From NCBI RefSeq assembly GCF_945859685.1, contig NC_079149.1, positions 118,331,575 to 118,395,574 of the forward strand: 64,000 nt of DNA. The letters are read 5' to 3'. The DNA is from Eupeodes corollae (lineage: Eukaryota > Arthropoda > Insecta > Diptera > Syrphidae). The position numbers and the translations under genes were made by a program. A model generated the notes under the pieces. It searched no databases and was not told where the DNA came from. It saw only the letters and a list, made by a program, of their open reading frames with translations. Shown piece after piece: positions 1-12,521 of the stretch; within the stretch, counting starts at the first letter, position 1; every line of letters begins with the position of its first letter.

Positions 1-166
1 TTTGCAAACCACTTGTCAGTTGTCAAATTCTAAAAAGACCAAAAGAACCCCATTTATTATCTTGACACACCACATAATTTGTATTACTTTTAATTTTTAT
101 AACTTCCTTGAATGCATAAATGCATCAATTCTTTTAACGTACTATTGATATATTTCTTGTTCCTCA

Positions 167-202
167 CTAATTGTTAATATATTTTTTATATTTCAGGTAA
201 GC
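167..202 (+). other. Candidate recursive (ratchet) splice site, zero-length exon
   Basis: A T-rich tract ending in tttcAG (AG at 195-196) is followed immediately by GTAAGC (197-202), so a 3' splice site abuts a 5' splice site with no exon between. Possible branch points are CTAAT at 167-171 (branch A about 26 nt before the AG) and TTAAT at 174-178. This juxtaposition is the hallmark of recursive splice sites, which in flies subdivide very long introns in steps. It has the same orientation as chinmo and sits about 58 kb upstream of its coding exon, the size range where ratchet points occur. It is the only convincing example I found on the + strand. The T-tract is interrupted by As, which lowers certainty. 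Confidence 0.55.
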
Positions 203-3045
203 CTCAACAATACTCTCAACTCTCTATATCAATAAGGTATTTTTTAATTTCTATTTAACTTATTTTTACTCACTTATGCTTTTATTTTCAATATTTAAAA
301 TTTAGTCACATCATCGCCGTTTTGAAATATTTGCTATCGGAACTGTTTTCAATTTGACAATGTTGTGACCAACCATTTCTTTAATGTTTCCGTAAGCAAG
401 TATGTTGTAAAACTCAAGTTTTTGGACAGAAATGGCTTTTTTCTTTCTTTGATGACGAAGCTTTTCTAAACTGACGTTCAAAACACTTTTTTTGCAGGGT
501 ATAAATACATAAGTGTAGATACGTTTAGAATTGCTAAAGTCAATTTGGTAGACACCAATAAGTTGATATAAAACGCATTATTAAAAGTATCTGCTACATA
601 TAGGCATATTATCCTCGGATATAAGAACTTACAAAACATATCTTCAATAAAATTCTTTAACCATGTTGTTAGCAGACCTAGACTATTGAAGAAAAAAAAA
701 AAACAGAACCGGAAGACGACTTTTAGCAGGAAATAAAAATAACGAGGTATCTCGAGAAATAAGACTCTAAACCAGTTTTAAAAGTATGAATAACTAGGTA
801 TACCCAAACGTTTGAACAAACAACCCGCGCAATGACAGTACCTGGATAGATAGGTATATCCAACGATTAATATAGTATTATAGGGTGGATCCAAAAAGCA
901 ATAAATGACGCTAAAAGTCATCATCAGCAACACATAGTACACCAAAGAACATCACAGCACATTCAAAGTCTATATCTGCAATACAACTTCCTATATAGAA
1001 CTAAACCTACCTGCTATAGTATATATAGTGCCAGACTTTAAGGAGGCAAATGCAAACCCCTACATCCTAATAACACAACTCTAGGTCTAGATGATGGTAG
1101 ACAGTTTTCAAAACGACAACAACGACGACGAAGACTACGAGGACGAGTGTCTATAGTATTCTATCCTATAGTAGGTATAGTGCTGCAGCTGGATTTCCGA
1201 GTAAAAGACTCCCGCCAATATTGCCACCCTATAAAACATTACTCTTTTCTTTTTTTAGTTCATGTGAAAAGCTTCTGCATTGGCTCCCTCTTTTGCTGCT
1301 GCTGCTGCACATCTACCTACAACAGCCCCATCGCATCATCATCATACTCGTAGAGCTGGGGTTGTAAAGTTTTGCCTGCAAGCTACAACTAAAGCATTTT
1401 TGCGATAGGGATGGTGATAAGCAAAAATGGTGAGCAATACGTTCTATGTGCTTCCTTTGGGTATCACCCAGACCCAAAACCAACGACTCGACTCGACGAC
1501 TGAAGTAGAGTAGTATCGTATAGTCATCACTGCAGCAGATTTTCCATTCCAACCCTTAGAAGATTCAAGCGGCAGCAGTGGTGGCGATGGCGAGTAAAGT
1601 TTTGCTTTCTCTTTCTCTTCGTCTACTATGTGCAATTTCAAAAAGATGACGAGGACAACGAAGAGCATAGAAAAGCAGCAAAGCAACGTCAACAACGGGC
1701 GACGGACGAGGACTATGGAGAGGACGAAAGACGACGACGATGCCGATGACGCGACGTAGAAAAAGCATACTAACAGGGTACGGACGGGGGACTAGGCGGG
1801 GCGGCGCCGCGCAGAGCGGCCGTAAGCATTGAAGAGGGCTAAAATAGCATTGGAAGTTTTTCAGCGTGCCAACTTGGTAGAAGGGTGGGGGTTGAGCAGC
1901 GTTTGGTTGGGGTGAAGAATGACTCTGTGGCGCATGTAGACACGATGACGTTACCTTCTTTTTTTTGTGTTGCTCTTGTGTATTTTCTAAATTTAGCTTG
2001 CAACAAACGACAAACGACGACGACGGCGCGGGGTCCGTCGAGAAAACGATGAAAAGTGAAAGTTTTTCCTCTCTCTACCCTATATATGTACATATATATA
2101 TAATCTAGCATTAGATAGGTAGGTATACATTTATTTATATTTGCGTGATTGTATATATCTAGTTGCTGCATAAGAGGCGCCGCCTGGCAAACATTGATTT
2201 TTTACTCACACAAACAAAAATGCATTTTCAACCAAAAAACTAATATAGTATAGAAATGTACGTTTGGTGCAAGAGGGTTCAAGGGAAATCCCTGGAAAAT
2301 GAAAAGCCAAGGGTTTGTGGAAAATTAGATAGGTACGGTATAGATACTAGGTATATGTATGTCTAAAGGAAATTGTACAGTTGAAATAAAATTAAAAACT
2401 GAAAATATAAAATATATTAAACTGTTTTGAACAGAGTTAAGCGATTTTTTTTAAAGTTAACATGCAAAGCAAAGTATACTTTTTTTTTTAATTTATTTGT
2501 ACATATCTACCTAAAAATATCCTTGATATGATTACACCAAGTAATACCTTCATACATATAAAATGAAATAAAAGAATACCTTGTGCATGCAAATTAAAAA
2601 ATAAAATAAAAGCGAGAGTGTATACATCAGGTACCTTATGTCTACCTATTTTATAGGCAGTGGGTGGAACCTTTATTATGTACGTATAGTCTCAAATTGC
2701 TTTGGAAATAAACGAAAGTTATTTAATGCAATTATTTTATCTATCAGGGATTTTTATTTCATACACGAAAAATGGTTAAAAAAAAGTTTTAATATTGGAC
2801 CTCGATAATTGAGTTATTGTTTAAAAAAATATGAAATGTCTATACTTTAATTATTTTAAGAAAATTATTTAATTTTTTGCATTTCAAATGAAAATAAGTA
2901 AACAATCAAATTGAGCTTAAATCAGTTTTGTTAAGTGAAACTTCATTGTTCTTAAGTTTGGTCAGTTTTTCAACTTATTTCATGCCATTCCGTCATAAAT
3001 AAATGATAAAAATTTCGAAAGTAAATGATAAACATTTAATTAATA
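203..3045. other. Non-coding intronic DNA with a GC-richer patch
   Basis: No credible gene. About 1080-2050 is richer in G and C than its surroundings, with CGACGACGAAG runs, a (TGC)5 run at 1294-1308 and a GC-only block near 1795-1825. The open frames there are short and made of low-complexity triplets. A CAGGTAG heptamer lies on the minus strand at 1007-1013, and TAGGTAG lies at 2116-2122. The patch could be a promoter or enhancer, but no core promoter motif is clear. The remainder is AT-rich with TATATA runs. Confidence 0.5.
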
Positions 3046-3049
3046 TCAT

Positions 3050-3655
3050 GACAGCGGAGTTTGATAGCTTCCAACTTAGAATGAAACCTGAAATGAATGA
3101 CCTTATGCAACGAACAGACAAATTGTTGTTGAGTAAAGCAATATGAAACCTAACATTGAGCTGCCTTTCGCAACTAAAAAACCTATATGCTTTACAAAGC
3201 CAAGTTTTTTGTCAAAAATCGCACCAAGAGCTTTTTTAAATGTTATAACGGACAATATGATTGATTTTATAAATAAAATTAATTGGACAACGGTTTCGAG
3301 AAAACGTTAAGTTTTGATATTTGGATCTACCAGCTACAAAACCATGTTAGTATGGTGAAGAGATGGAGTTAATTTGTCACAGACTAACTTTTCTTTTAGA
3401 AAATTTGGGAATCGTAGCAATTTTACAAATTGGACGATAGCTTGAAACATCTTGCCTACCACCTGATTTGTAAGTAAATGTGATTGTTGAACTTTTCCAA
3501 GTATTTAGAAACTCGCAATTTGCAAGTGAACGATTACAAATAATTTTTAAAGGAACATTCGCACACATTCGTAAAATGATTGGTAAAATTCCATCAATAT
3601 CACGTCGCTTATCACCCTTAGGCTTAGACAAAGCTAACTCAATCTCAGAAGTGAA
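3050..3655 (-). mobile_element. Degraded jockey-like LINE reverse-transcriptase fragment with internal deletion
   Basis: On the minus strand a reading frame around 3652-3375 gives the start of a non-LTR reverse transcriptase: KGDKRRDIDGILPIIL, then NTWKSSTITFTYKSGGRQDV, then SSYRPICKIATIPK. These match the family pattern K-x-x-GPDGIPP / TWKSS-IT-P-KSG / NYRPIS. The next block (CDKLTPSLHH, then HGFVAGRSKYQNLT) is in shifted frames at about 3385-3290. The catalytic middle including YADD is missing: the copy jumps to a later block with GAIFDKKLGFVKHI and SSMLGFI at about 3245-3145, and to FHSKLEAIKLR at about 3095-3062. It is a dead copy with frameshifts and a large internal deletion. The 5' and 3' ends are not defined. 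Jockey-like clade membership is an estimate. Confidence 0.8.
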
Positions 3656-3719
3656 AAAAACTTTAACTGTCTATATGAATAAGAGTGTTTGAAGAGTTTA
3701 TGTTTGTATCATTAGGTAT

Positions 3720-6700
3720 ATAAGGGCAACTGTCTAAGTAAACCGACTGAAAATGTTTAGCAAACAAGTTACATACAACAGAGATGATGTAATGCCGTCA
3801 TGGCGCATACGGATGGGAATGCCATTGGATTGTTTTTTATTATTTATAAACCCCCAAAAACTTCTACTGTTTTTTTAAGACAAAAATATCGAATTTTTAA
3901 TCAAATGTTGTTTTTATTTCAATTAAAACCCTTAAGCCTACTGTGCATCGTAATCTTTTAACAAAATAGGGTTTTAAGGCACAGCGGAAAATGTATTGCG
4001 ACGAAAATTCAAATTCTAGAAAGTTTATTACTGCTCCAACTCTCCAGAGTAAAAAATAACATAAATCCATGAACTATGTAATATCTCGTTAGAATTGCTT
4101 AAATTATTTAATATGCTGAATACTTTGAAATGTTTTAATTTTCTATTCAAAAACAATCACATTTCTAAAACCGTCAACTTAAAAATTTAAGGCATTACGT
4201 AACAAGCGGAATTCATTGTCAAAATATTAGTTTGTAACAGGAAACTTAAAAACACTTATCACTTCACATTTGTACAGCAAGAACTTTTATTTTATTGCAT
4301 TTTTCTCATGATTCAAGAATGCAAAAATAAGCATTAAATTAAATACAACATTTCCATCATCATCATCATCGTTATCGTTATATCGTCATCATACTTTAAC
4401 TCTCCTGTGTAAACAAAAACCAAAACAAAACACAATAAAAATATGTATAAAATATCCAAAAATCTCAAACCATATGATGTGTATAGATATACCGCTTTGC
4501 ATTCACCAAGTTCAAGTTCAAGAGAATTTAATTAACATTTAGCGCATTATGAACTTTGTTTTTTAACAGAAGAAAAATGAAAAAACAAAATAAAATAATG
4601 GGATTTTCATTTTTGTCTCTTTTATACTGAATCTTGTATATTTTGTATCAAAGAAGGTGTATATGGAAATTTCTTTTGAATCACATAAACGTAGAAACCG
4701 AAAACAAAACTACCATAGTTATACTCAAAAGCTTAAGAGAGCATCAAAAATGTTGCAACCCAAAATAACTATATGCAAGAAAGGTTAGATTTATTTATGG
4801 TATGCATTGTGTATACATATTTTTTGGTTATGGTATTTTTCTCGAAAATTCAAATTTTTTGTTATTGTATGTGTGTAGGATGATAAAACATATATTAATG
4901 ATTCATATGTTTGCTATTTCGTATGACGCATCACAATATGCAACTCAAAAAATGGCATAGCATAAGGAAATGGAAGCTTTCTAACGCAGGTAATACTTAT
5001 TCGTTTGTTTTTGACATCGTTCTTACGAATTTTTCAACTACAGTTGTATCCAATATAAAGTGGATGGGAAATAATTGAATTAAATCGAATATTTGTTTTC
5101 ATCCGGAAAATAACAACTTGGAATAGAACAAGTATTTCCATAGGATTCTATGAAGTTAAAACAAAAAATATTAAGGATCTCAAAGTTTTTTTTTTAAAAG
5201 CCCAAAGAAGTGTTGGTTATTTTGAAAATTCGTATAATGTCAATCCAAAATACCAACGAGATGAACCTTTAGAAGTAACTGAACTGCTTATTGTATAAGC
5301 ATTAAAGTTAAGCACTTAAAACATAATTTAATAAAAGAAAGGGTTCAATTTTCAGTATTTTTTTAAGAGCTGTATCTTTTTGTCAAAAACGTTGATTCTG
5401 AAAAAAAAACCCAAATGTCCAAGTGTTTGTGCACTAAAAACACAATTTGAAAAAAGAAAGGGTTTAATTTTCAGTATTTTTTCAGGAGCTGTATATTTTT
5501 GTCAAAAACTTTAAACCTGAAATAAACCCAAAAACGTTATAGAAACCATCTCAATTCTTTTATTTTGTTTATGATTCTGCTACTGCCTAACTAAAAATTA
5601 TTTTGAAAATTCGAAATTTCTTCAAAGTTATTGTTTAATGTTTTGAAATATTGTCGTTAGATAACTTATTGATTTGGTTCCAATTACAAAAAAAAAACTG
5701 TTGTTGTCCTACGCATATTTTTGGTTAGTCGATTTTTAACTCTAATTACGGCAAATTAATTTGTATTTAAAGAACTTACAAAAATTTAATCTTAATCTGT
5801 TTTCGGTCAAGATTTTCGAGACGTTAAGTTAATATTTTTGGAGAGCTTTAATTTTTATAAATAAAAATTTGTTAATTGTCTTTCTTAGAGCATCTTCACC
5901 AAATGGAACAATATTATGTTTTGTTTTCATTTTTTTTTAAATTATTTTAGTCAAAAATACATTTTTAGTAGGTACTTTGTAATATTTATTGTAAACATTT
6001 TATTAGATGCCAAAAACGTTCTTGGTTGAATAAAATTATTCTGGAGGTAATATAATTTGTATATAGAACTCTAAATTTTGCTGAATTTATAGACTTTCTC
6101 ACACGAGATGTTTTTGTACATTGTTAATGGTCTATTGTCTTAATATTTGGTGCCTTTTAGCTTTGAACTATATGAGCGGCTTGGTGTATCTCATCCTACG
6201 TGGGTCCTCATTTTTTTTTCAAAGCAGCTTACATTTTTTTTTCCGCTTTTAAAAGACACTTAGATTGTTTTTTTTTTTTCAAATTTTATTTCTATATGGG
6301 AGGGAAGCGAAATTGCATTCAATTAAAAAATTAGTGAACATTTTGTATAAGAAAATAGGCGCCCGTTTAAAGTATTTTTTACAGAATTAGGCATCAACGT
6401 TTTCAAGCTGGGTGGGTGCCTGTTTGCCTATAGAGAAAAGTCATTCCTTCAAATTCGTGGACTTCAAAAAATAATGAAGAAAAGAATCTACAAAAATTGA
6501 GTAGACATTTTGGCTAACTCAAAATATCTCACGAACCAATAACACTAGCTATTTGAATTAGATTTTATATAATATATTTTAACGTGATTCCAAGCAAGTA
6601 TATTTTTTGAAAAATATCCAATTAAAGGTTTTTTCTATAAATAAAAAAAAAACTGGAAAAAATAATTACTGCCACCTCGAATATTTTACGAGCATAAAAC

Positions 6701-6910
6701 CGACTTTATCTCTAAAATAATTGTATTCAAGGAAAAGTAAGGTTTTCCGACATCTGTTAAAATTTTGAAAAAAATCCAATTGATAGTTTTTTTTACAAAA
6801 AATAAAAACCTTAAAGAAAACCTTACTAAAAATTGGTAAAAATGTATGTTCAATTCTCGTATCTCGAGAATAATTGAAGGTAAAAATTTCAAATTGTTTA
6901 TCTAACACAA
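3720..6910. other. Non-coding intronic DNA
   Basis: AT-rich sequence with many homopolymer T and A tracts and no supported gene. It contains a short ATC microsatellite at about 4355-4370, the tandem duplication at 5311-5530 (listed separately) and T-rich tracts around 6220-6280. Open frames in the 6660-6910 interval are phenylalanine-, lysine- and asparagine-rich, overlap one another, and are best explained by base composition. Confidence 0.5.
5311..5530. repeat. Tandem duplication, about 119-bp unit, two copies
   Basis: Copy one (about 5311-5414) and copy two (about 5430-5530) share AAAGAAAGGGTT-AATTTTCAG, then TATTTTTT, then GAGCTGTAT and TTTTTGTCAAAAAC in the same order. Scattered substitutions suggest an old duplication. 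No coding potential was seen. Confidence 0.75.
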
Positions 6911-6959
6911 AATATTGTTATGAATATTTTGTTAAATTTTAAAGTGCAAGAAGGCGGGA

Positions 6960-7016
6960 TGGGAAGTTATCAGTGTGGGTCGCTTCCCACGCCCTTCTCA
7001 CTCAGTCAGTTGAGTG
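6960..7016. repeat. Two adjacent short hairpins in a GC-rich spot
   Basis: TGGGAAG (6960-6966) pairs with CTTCCCA (6983-6989) around a 16-nt loop. Immediately after, CACTCA (6999-7004) pairs with TGAGTG (7011-7016) around a 6-nt loop. The spot stands out from very AT-rich flanks. It may be part of an old mobile element, but no protein remnant lies beside it. Confidence 0.45.
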
Positions 7017-7049
7017 CCTTTTTTGGCATAGCCGATCCTAGATAAAGCC

Positions 7050-9180
7050 CTTATAACTACACCTCATACTATAATGCAGTTATGTTCGTTTTATTATTAA
7101 ATTGATTTTTGTCGATTGTTTCTATTCGTTTATTGTTGAATAAGGCATAGCATTTATATATTCGACTATGGCCCATATATTAATTTCTTTAACTCTTAAA
7201 CGAAATGTCACTGTTACCAAAGCAATTATTATTAATATTCTTGTTTTAAATGCAAATAAAATATATTCAGCAAAATAAATATAATTGCAAATGATCTCAA
7301 AAAGTCCTAAATCCAAACTCGAATGCAAATAATAATAAAAAAAAAAAATAAGACGAACACTCAACAGAAAAAGAAAAAATCAAATGAGAGAATTGCTAAA
7401 ATTATTCAATGATTGCATATTTGAATGGGGTTGAGACTGCTGCGAATTGCGAATACGAATATACAAAGTTGACGCAGAAAATTTTGGAAGTGGGACACTT
7501 GTGTGCATGCTATAAGTCAGGGTCATAAGAAAAAGAACAAAAAAACAGAAAACAACACAAAATACACTTAAAAAAAGATCACAAAAGCACATCACGCGAA
7601 TTTATACGATCCGATCTTGCATACAAAAAGATAAACACAAGTTTCAATGTCATCCACGCACACACTCAAGGAAAGTTTGTTAGGAAGGTAAGGTATACAA
7701 TATACATATACCTACCCGACACTTCGCCATCCTCTTCATCAGAATCACCAATCAATGGGGCAGCAGAAAAAAAAGCAGTTAGAACCAGGATTGCCATGTT
7801 TACTTACCTAGTTTCATAGCCCAATTTAAAAACATTTGTAGCCCGAAATGGCAGTTCAAAAAGTTGCTGAAATAATAGCCCAAAATCATTAAAGACGCCC
7901 ATGTTCCGAATTTCAAACGAAAGTGAATTGAAATCACTTTTCAATTTCACGCGAAATAAAATTGCATGTTCTTCAATTCGATCGATTTCGAAAAACAAAA
8001 TTGCTTCGAACTGTCAGAAGTGAAGGATCATCCATGTTTATTTTGTTTTCGAAGTAAAATGTTTGCTGTTTTGAAGATGGATGCAATATTATTGTCAATT
8101 TTAAGTGAATAAAAGGAAGAAGAATTCACGAGAAAAAATAAGACGACGGAATTTTGCGAGACAAATCAAATATATTGGATTTACCTGACACAGTGTAAGT
8201 GTGTGCAAATTGTATGTAGATAATTCTGATAAATAAAGTAAATTCTTGATTTCCTCTTTTAAGCTTTCATTGTAATTTTAGATTGAGCAGAATTAAGGAA
8301 AATAGAACCTTTTATAATACCTTCATCGATTCCTTCAATTCAAAAACTTGCTGCAACCATCCGATTCCTTACAGAAGGAAGATATCAAAGATTAATTCAC
8401 AGAAATAAAAAATGTGATTTAAATGCGTTCAAAAAATGGAACAAACCCAAATACAGAACGTCAATTTGCTTGTTCGAAAATACAATTCACAATAACGAAT
8501 TGTGGAACATCCAAATTTAATTTCGAAAAGTGTATTCACAATAAGTGAAATGAAAGAACATGGACAAGAATCTTGAAATTATTATTTACTTTTATACAAA
8601 CATATATTGGTGGCGCAAAATAGGAGTTAAAAAAGTATCCCAGTTTCTTCAGCCTTGTAGCTTGAATACAAATCTCTTTTTTTATTTAAAATTTAAAGCA
8701 ACGAAAAACTAAAATAACTATAGATACCTACATATTTTGTTTTTATAAATTATTAGATTAGCAATTTTTGAAAAAAAGATAATTCAATTTCCGATAAATA
8801 ACCCAATCTGGCAAGCCTCGGCTTAGAACAAGCTCTGGCACAGCGGAAGAGAAGCGCAATATTTTGTCGCAAATTTCATTCGAAAATACGCAAGAAAAAA
8901 AAAACAAGAATGGGGTATAAATATAGGGGTACCCACCAAATTCATCATCATATGTGCAATGTGAGCAAAAATTCCAATGCCCCTGCCGGCCTTTGTGTCG
9001 ATGTATAGGTTATTTGCCAAATTTTGTTTTTTTAACACAAATACAAATACATTATGCCGGTAAAAAGAGAAAACAGAGAGAAGAAAAAAGAATAAAACCA
9101 AAAATAAAATAATAATGCAAAAAAGCAAGGCCATTCCATATCAAATGAATGAGCAGCAAGAAGCGCCCCCACAGCCAAAA
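7050..9180. other. Non-coding intronic DNA
   Basis: No supported gene. Positions 7800-8530 are unusually rich in TTCGAA and AATTTCAA words. They include an imperfect hairpin at 7923-7950 (GTGAATTGAAA against TTTCAATTTCAC), which may be a decayed inverted-repeat element. On the minus strand a TAG|GTAAGT donor-like match lies at 7802-7810 after a 64-codon frame that lacks an ATG start; it is not enough to call an exon. The remainder is AT-rich. Confidence 0.45.
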
Positions 9181-9219
9181 ACGATCGTTAGTTAGTTTCA
9201 GTATTCTGTTATCTTTATA

Positions 9220-9720
9220 AGGGGTAACGTGTGCAGCGCTTACGGCGGCGGGGCGAGGTGCATTTGGACTTGGGTGTTTCTTTTTCTGTATTTGTTTTGT
9301 TTTCTATTTTTGCAAATTGCACATATGCCGTGTGTGTGATTCGCGCGCCATACAAAATGAAGAAGCAAACAAAATAATAATAAATATTGCATTCAAGGTC
9401 ATTTGGTTGGATGAGATTGGAATGGGACTCCCCGCCAATAGCAAGCTCAGGCAATGGGAATAGCAGTACCTATATTATAGTCGACCGGATAGACTGGCGC
9501 AGCAAAATTGGCATTGTACGACGCGGCGCTGCGCAATTCCACTGCCGTTGTCGTCGCCACCACCGAACGCCGCCCGGCCCTCTGCCGGACGCAGCAGTAG
9601 AAGTCATCAATATGTGCAAGCGTTAGTTTAGTAAATTTTCCATTTGGCTGAATTGTTGTGTTAACAACATCGCGATCGCATCATCATCATCGTCGCACTA
9701 CGACTGCGCTGTGCACAAAA
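9220..9720. promoter_or_regulatory. GC-richer island, possible enhancer or promoter region
   Basis: This patch has much higher GC and CpG content than the surrounding kilobases: GGCGGCGGGGCGAGG near 9244, GACGCGGCGCTGCGC near 9519 and GCCGCCCGGCC near 9570. CATCATCATCATCGTCGC follows near 9677. Reading frames through it are short and of biased composition. Such islands in long fly introns are often conserved regulatory DNA or non-coding first exons. A TTTCAGTATT initiator-like match lies just upstream at about 9195, with no clear TATA or DPE partner. Confidence 0.3.
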
Positions 9721-12060
9721 CGAGCCAATAAAAATGATTCAAGTATATTTTTGCAATCGACACTATTAAAATATTTTACTCTATGTGGTTGGTTGCATTT
9801 TTGTTTGTATATATGTATGTATATTTTATTTCTAATACTATATTGATATGGAAATGGCTACAATACAATTTTTATTCGTTGTTTATTTGTTGGCAGCAGT
9901 CGGTTATTTGTTGTTCTAGACGGTGATAGTGTGGTTGGCTAGAGATAGTGATAGTTTATTTTCTTTTTTAATGCTATAATATGAGTGCAATTTTACATTG
10001 ATATCAGTTTTTGAAATTGACCAATCAAATTGATCATGTAATGAATTTCAACACTGAGTATTGTGTGTAAATGTGTTACATACTAAAGTAATTTAACTAT
10101 GAAGTGATATGTGATTATTCTACAATGTTTACCCTTTCTATTTAAGATTTCTATGCAAAATAAAAATTTTATAAAAAGCCAGATGACGATAAGTGGTAAA
10201 TAAATTATTAAAACCTTGAATTAAATAAGTCGATCATATGATTTATCAATTGAAAAATCACAAGTTTTACAGACTGAGAAGGAATCTTACAATTTAGACT
10301 GATTCATTGTACTCAATAGGTGTACAAGTTCTGTAATAAATGTATTATAAGTGATTATACAAAAGTTGAGGATATTTTGTTTACGATAGTTATTAAATCA
10401 AACTTCTACAGATTCGGGTGTATGTGATAGCTAATCTTATTAATCGGGCCAATCTTTTTTTTTGAGTACATTGTAAGATATTTAAAAATTTCAGAATTTG
10501 ACTGACGAGGTAACATAATACTGATACATGTTATACACAGTTTTGAAAGTATTATAATTAAATGATGAATTTTATAATGATCACTTAAAATCACAAATTA
10601 ACAATTAAAAATAATTATTAATATGTAATACTGCAAGAGAATACTACATTTAACGTATCGCTATTCACTTATCTTTTACTACTTTCACATAGTTTTACTA
10701 AATATTTCTAAGTAATCAACCAAAAATATAAACAAAATCTAAAAATTTCCATCTTAAAAGTGCTAATGATCATGAAATGAAGAACAATAACAATATACCT
10801 GACATAGGACTGACGAAAAAGACGAAATTTGAGATTATAATCAGGACTAATGTTTTTTTTTTTGTAATTTCGAATATCAACAAACTACATTTTAACAAAT
10901 CAAAGTTTAATATGCACAAATAAAAATAAACTTTAGAGCAACAAAAAAATACTTAATGCAAAATAAAACTGGCTTAGCATGTGTATAGACAACAAACTTA
11001 ACCTAAACTCCTCTGGTACAGTTATGGCGGCGGCCATCAAATTGTGCGACCTGCAACTTACTTTATTACCAAAATTTAAAATCAAAGTGGGATTTGAAGT
11101 TGGCGATATTTCGCTCGAATTTTAAATTTAAATAATACACTAGGACTGACGAATGAAACTGAACACAAAATTTCATATTTTTTTAAAAATAAAGTGAAGA
11201 ACAGTACATTATGAAAATTGTCACTTAATTGTTGGTTTTCGGGGTTGTGACATGCCAACATACTGAAGTTTTATGAACTAATTGTGTTTTTTAATAACTT
11301 GTATTAAAAATGAAGAACTGAAATTGGGTGACTAAATAAAGGTATTTCCATTGTTTTAAAATAAATTGTAATCTCAATAAAATATAATAAGACTATATAT
11401 ATATATTGGTTGATGACATCCAGTTACCCAACTTTTGTATAATCATCCTTATTTAAAAAGAACTGATGTAAGATATGTATATCTGGTATTGTCAGATACT
11501 GAAAGCAAAATTTGCCAAAATCGATTTTTAAAGTCTACTTTTTTTCCTCTGACATTTTACATGTATTCCCCATAAGATTTTTTAAAGTTGTAACTAGTTC
11601 TTTTAACTTAAAACAAAAAATATTAGCTAATTTATACAATATGTGTAAGATTAAGAGAGAGGGACAGAAGCATTGAGGTGTAGAACATTTTTTTTTTCTT
11701 AATTTTATGATAGGAACAAATATTTTCTACAAAAACATTATAGAAAAATGCCACCATTCTAGAATAAAATTATATGGTAAGTTTGCAGTCAAAACCAAAA
11801 TTCCGACCCAAGATTTTAATCAAGCTTAACATTGAGGTGATAGGAAGTCGAAAAAGTCGATGCCTCCCGACTGTTCTAGCCCTTTTAACTATTGGTTGAG
11901 TCATTTCGAACTTGGAAAATAATTTTTTAACCAGATTCGCGTTAGGAGTTCTTTTTCAACTTTTTTTTGAACCAAAATTTTGTTTTTTTTTTTTTTTTTG
12001 AAAATCGACCGAATGAATTTTAATTCAATTTTCTATAATTTTTTTTTCAACTCGACTTCT

Positions 12061-12521
12061 TTTCATAATTTCCTTTGTATTGCTTCAAAAGGCTCCTTTT
12101 CATAGAACCATTATTTTGTTTTAAAATTTTAACAGTTTAGATACAAAATTTCAAATTTCTTCGCGTTGGGCGCCAATTAACTGTAATTTCTTAATTTTTA
12201 CCTTCATACCAAAGATGCAATGTGAATTAAATTGTTTAAAACAATCATCTCTTTAGAAACAATTGAGGTTTTCAAAAAAATAAACATTCATTAACGATGG
12301 ATCCTTTTTCATAATTTAGTTTGTATTGCATCAGAAGGGTACCCTTCGTAGAACCATGTTATTTTAAATTTTTAGCAGTCTAGATAAAAAATGTCACATT
12401 TCTTCTCGTTGGGCTCCATTTAATTGCATAAATAATTTCTTTATTCTCACCTTCATACCAAAATTGCTTTGTAAATAAAATTGTTTGAAACAATAATTTC
12501 TTTACAAAACATTGAAGTTTT
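12061..12521. repeat. Tandem duplication, 246-bp unit, two copies
   Basis: Unit one starts TTTCATAATTT at 12061 and unit two starts TTTCATAATTT at 12307. Both continue in the same order with TTTGTATTGC-TC-AAGG, TAGAACCAT, a CAGT-TAGATA block, TTTCTTC-CGTTGGG, ACCTTCATACCAAA and AAATTGTTT-AAACAAT. Divergence is moderate and there are several small indels, so the duplication is not recent. Confidence 0.8.

Noticed and set aside
4975..4996. Possible recursive splice site (taacgcAG|GTAATA)
   Set aside because: Poor pyrimidine tract and weak donor.
7802..7998. Minus-strand 64-codon frame ending at a TAG|GTAAGT donor-like site
   Set aside because: No ATG start, no acceptor or promoter identified, and no homology. 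The consensus donor alone is expected several times by chance in 64 kb.
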